In this document: positions 6,310 to 8,118 of the stretch, piece by piece | Position numbering within the stretch: the first letter of the stretch is position 1 | Layout of the letters: the number at the start of each line of letters is the position of its first letter | Assembly: GCA_002348465.1 (NCBI GenBank) | Contig: DEBI01000029.1 | Location: forward strand, 27,343-35,460 | Direction of reading: 5' to 3' | From: Gemmatimonadales bacterium UBA2960 | GTDB lineage: Bacteria > Gemmatimonadota > Gemmatimonadetes > Longimicrobiales > Gaopeijiaceae | Length of the DNA: 8,118 nucleotides | The notes under the pieces: generated by a model | Database searches by the model: none | What the model was told of the DNA's origin: nothing | The model's input: the letters and a program-made list of their open reading frames with translations, nothing else | Made by a program: the position numbers and the translations under genes

Positions 6310-7247
6310 CCGGTCGTCGTCACTTCGTCATTTTCAACCCGGCTTCCGGAAGAGGGGGGGGTGAGAAGCGGGCTGACGTGTATCGTTCGCTTCTGGCTGA
6401 AGCTCTCGAAGACGTCACTTACGCCTCAACAACTCGTCCCGGCGAAGAGAGATATATAGCCGAGCAAGCCCTGGAGGATGGGTACGACGTCATCGTGGCC
6501 GTCGGTGGTGATGGCACGTGGAGCAATGTGGCTGACCGCTTAGTCGCGAGCGGCCGAGACGATGTGGCCCTGGGGATCCTGCCGAGCGGAACGGGCAACG
6601 ACTTCGGGCGCAATTTCGGGTACAGCCTAAAGGACCCCCGAAGTGCGGTCCGCGTGTTGGCAGAAGGACATATACGACGTATAGACGTTGGGCGCGTCGA
6701 CACACTAAGTGCACCTGAACATCAACCCGACCTCTGGGAGCACCGACACTTTTTAAACCTCGTAGGGTTCGGCTTCGACATAGCCGTCATTGACGCCGCC
6801 AAGAGCGCTCGCTTCCTGCGAGGAGAAGCTCTCTACAAAGTCACAGCTCTCCAGCAGCTTTTTAGGTTCCCCGGGATTCATGTACGGGTTGAGCCCCCCG
6901 GACACGAGGCGAGAGAGCTCCATCATCTGATGCTGACAATCTCTAACGGCAGGTACTTCGGGGGTGGGTTCCCTATCGCTCCCGATGCTCGCGTAGATGA
7001 TGGCTGGCTCCACGCTTGCAGCATCGGCGACGCGAGCGGCTTCACCCGCATGAGGCTATTCAGCTTAGCGGAAAAGGGCCGTCACATTTCATCCGACCGA
7101 GTGACCATCACAGGCGACAAAGCTTTTCGACTTCGGTTCCGAGAAAGACCGCGGTTTGAAATAGACGGGGATCTACGAACGTCGAAAACGGAGGTTGTTG
7201 AGGTGCGCTCAATACCCGGAGCCCTCAAGATTCTGGCGCCAATGTAG
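6306..7247 (+). CDS. Diacylglycerol/lipid kinase (DagK/YegS-like), probable CTG start
   Basis: This soluble or peripheral kinase phosphorylates diacylglycerol (or a related lipid), regenerating phosphatidate. Catalytic-domain motifs, numbered from the CTG, are VGGDGT (66-71, nucleotide binding), LPSGTGNDFGRNFG (92-105), NGRYFGGGFPIAPDARVDDG (214-233) and FEIDGD (284-289). The first in-frame standard start is GTG 6378, but the family's conserved N-terminal strand and loop, HFVIFNPASGRG, is encoded in frame upstream (from 6321). That frame is open back to 6270 and has no ATG, GTG or TTG there. CTG 6306 overlaps the upstream stop as CTGA and follows GGTGA (6297-6301), so it is the best start and gives about 313 aa, normal for the family. 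It is almost certainly co-translated with the ADC-like gene. Confidence 0.88.
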   Translation: MTGRRHFVIFNPASGRGGGEKRADVYRSLLAEALEDVTYASTTRPGEERYIAEQALEDGYDVIVAVGGDGTWSNVADRLVASGRDDVALGILPSGTGNDFGRNFGYSLKDPRSAVRVLAEGHIRRIDVGRVDTLSAPEHQPDLWEHRHFLNLVGFGFDIAVIDAAKSARFLRGEALYKVTALQQLFRFPGIHVRVEPPGHEARELHHLMLTISNGRYFGGGFPIAPDARVDDGWLHACSIGDASGFTRMRLFSLAEKGRHISSDRVTITGDKAFRLRFRERPRFEIDGDLRTSKTEVVEVRSIPGALKILAPM

Positions 7248-7311
7248 AGCCTGAGCTCTGCAGGAATTAGGTGTGTGGGTGGACGAGCGAATCCTGACGC
7301 AGGGCGCCGTG

Positions 7312-7524
7312 TTAAGGCTTGTACTGGAAAACCTTTTCGAACGGCACGCTGAAGACATCAGCGATCTTGAAGGCGAGCTCGAGGCTGGGAGAGTATTTGG
7401 CACCTTCAATTGCGATGATCGTCTGACGTGTGACTCCAACGCGCTCGGCCAGAGCCTGCTGTGTCATTTCGTTCGCATCGAAACGTAATCTCCGCATGTT
7501 GTTCTTAATGGACGTCGGTGCCAT
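7312..7524 (-). CDS. XRE-family helix-turn-helix transcriptional regulator
   Basis: A 70-aa Cro/CI-type DNA-binding protein consisting of one domain only. The helix-turn-helix is TQQALAERVGVTRQTIIAIE (21-40), followed by the family-typical YSPSLELAFKIADVFSVPFEKVF. Such minimal regulators often sit with a small membrane protein and repress their own operon. The ATG at 7524 lies one base after the stop of the membrane protein gene (TGACATG), so the two are co-transcribed and likely coupled. An internal ATG at codon 10 is an alternative start. A half-site cluster at 8004-8047 upstream of the operon is its likely operator, an inference from position. Confidence 0.88.
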   Translation of the reverse strand: MAPTSIKNNMRRLRFDANEMTQQALAERVGVTRQTIIAIEGAKYSPSLELAFKIADVFSVPFEKVFQYKP

Positions 7525-7525
7525 G

Positions 7526-7972
7526 TCAAAAGCCGCGTCTGTAATAAAACAGCCGAGTAACCGTCACCGTCACTTCAGCGATAACGAAGAGCAAGAGCAA
7601 TAAGACGGGAACTAAAGCTTCTGGAAGAGGACTTTGTATTGCATCTAACCACACCCACCAACTGGGTATGGTCGTGTGACCAATCCAAATCCATATACCA
7701 ACCGACAAGCAAACATACCCGTTGCGAAAGGATATACGTTCGATCAACAGATCTCTTTCGTCGTCTCCTTGAGAACTACTTAGAGATGCGAGCAAACTCT
7801 GGACGATGATTTCTAGAATAATGACCGAGATCACAACGTTGATGAGGCTTGTGCTAATGTTAGCTATCGGCTCGTCGGCAAGTGCAAGTTCTAGGGTATT
7901 GAGAAAGAAATTACCGAAGACCAGTAGGGTAATAACCAGTGATGCCAGAAGGCTCTTTTCCTTGGTTGACAT
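7526..7972 (-). CDS. Four-helix membrane protein with DERD motif, partner of XRE regulator
   Basis: The product is 148 aa from ATG 7972, with four hydrophobic segments (about 8-28, 40-62, 83-100 and 119-140). Between the second and third lies a polar stretch, GDDERDLLIERISFRNGY (69-86). A DERD-like motif followed by a charged amphipathic stretch is seen in small uncharacterised membrane proteins (DUF2178-like) encoded next to XRE regulators, but the exact family is not certain. The frame is open further upstream to 8113, but those 47 residues are not membrane-protein-like and would cover the operator-like repeats, so the shorter start is preferred. No strong ribosome binding site is visible. 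Function is unknown; it might sense or respond to a membrane signal and influence the regulator, but that is speculation. Confidence 0.75.
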   Translation of the reverse strand: MSTKEKSLLASLVITLLVFGNFFLNTLELALADEPIANISTSLINVVISVIILEIIVQSLLASLSSSQGDDERDLLIERISFRNGYVCLSVGIWIWIGHTTIPSWWVWLDAIQSPLPEALVPVLLLLLFVIAEVTVTVTRLFYYRRGF

Positions 7973-8003
7973 GTTTGTGTGCCCATATCTGAGGAGTGAG
8001 CCG

Positions 8004-8047
8004 TAATGTATGACATCTCTTACATAATGTAAGCTATTCTTTACATT
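8004..8047 (-). promoter_or_regulatory. Operator-like half-site cluster and probable promoter of the membrane protein/XRE operon
   Basis: A perfect 15-base palindrome, CTTACATAATGTAAG (8019-8033, centre A8026), is flanked by two more half-sites: TAATGTA (8004-8010) and TTTACATT (8040-8047). ATGTAA (8027-8032) and TTACAT (8041-8046) also form an inverted pair around eight bases. On the minus strand CTTACA and TACATT (17 bases apart) could be -35 and -10 elements inside the cluster, so a bound repressor would block transcription. The repeats are seen; binding by the XRE protein encoded in the same operon is inferred. Confidence 0.45.
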
Positions 8048-8118
8048 CAAGGGGTCGCTGGGTCGAGTCCTGAAGCGCCCACTAGGAAGAAGGTTCGTCC
8101 GCCTTTCGAGCAATGACC

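Noticed and set aside
7261..7296. Imperfect inverted repeat CAGGAATT / AATCCTG between the kinase and XRE genes
   Set aside because: One base is bulged, the loop is 21 bases and no T-run follows on either strand, so it does not support a terminator call.
7973..8113. 47-residue N-terminal extension of the DERD membrane protein
   Set aside because: The extension is polar, unlike the family, and would be translated through the palindromic operator and promoter-like elements; ATG 7972 gives a normal membrane-protein start.

Overview
The window looks like part of a bacterial chromosome with moderately high GC. It is gene-dense and uses GTG, TTG and probably CTG starts alongside ATG. A lipoprotein-type ModA and a periplasmic-type small protein suggest a diderm (Gram-negative) host. 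The small secreted protein with a G-T-W opening and the DERD membrane protein paired with an XRE regulator recall proteins common in Gemmatimonadota and related environmental phyla. That placement is an impression, not a demonstrated result.

Layout. (1) 1-2484, plus strand: a compact modABC operon for molybdate (or tungstate) uptake. Its three genes overlap by one to a few bases. They are preceded by a promoter-like pair whose -35 element overlaps a perfect 6-bp inverted repeat, and by a ten-codon mini-ORF with a good ribosome binding site that ends right at the modA start. (2) 2499-2533: a hairpin with a T-run on the minus strand that probably ends the convergent gene. (3) 2546-2938, minus: a small secreted beta-rich protein of unknown function. 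(4) 3061-5565, minus: a three-gene operon for phospholipid synthesis. It encodes a PlsC-type acyltransferase, a Tam41-type (mitochondrial-style) CDP-diacylglycerol synthase and a CDP-alcohol phosphatidyltransferase. (5) 5638-7247, plus, divergent from (4): an acetoacetate-decarboxylase-like protein translationally linked to a diacylglycerol kinase. The kinase's true N-terminus seems to need a CTG start at 6306. (6) 7312-7972, minus: a four-helix membrane protein with a DERD motif and a 70-aa XRE regulator, preceded by a cluster of ATGTAA/TTACAT half-sites.

How the genes fit together. Blocks 4 and 5 form a coherent phosphatidate-centred set. Acylation makes phosphatidate, the kinase can remake it from diacylglycerol, Tam41 turns it into CDP-diacylglycerol, and the phosphatidyltransferase installs a head group. 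The unusual point is that the CDP-diacylglycerol step is assigned to a soluble nucleotidyltransferase-fold enzyme best known from mitochondria, not to the integral-membrane CdsA. No RNA gene, CRISPR array, insertion sequence or replication origin could be supported.
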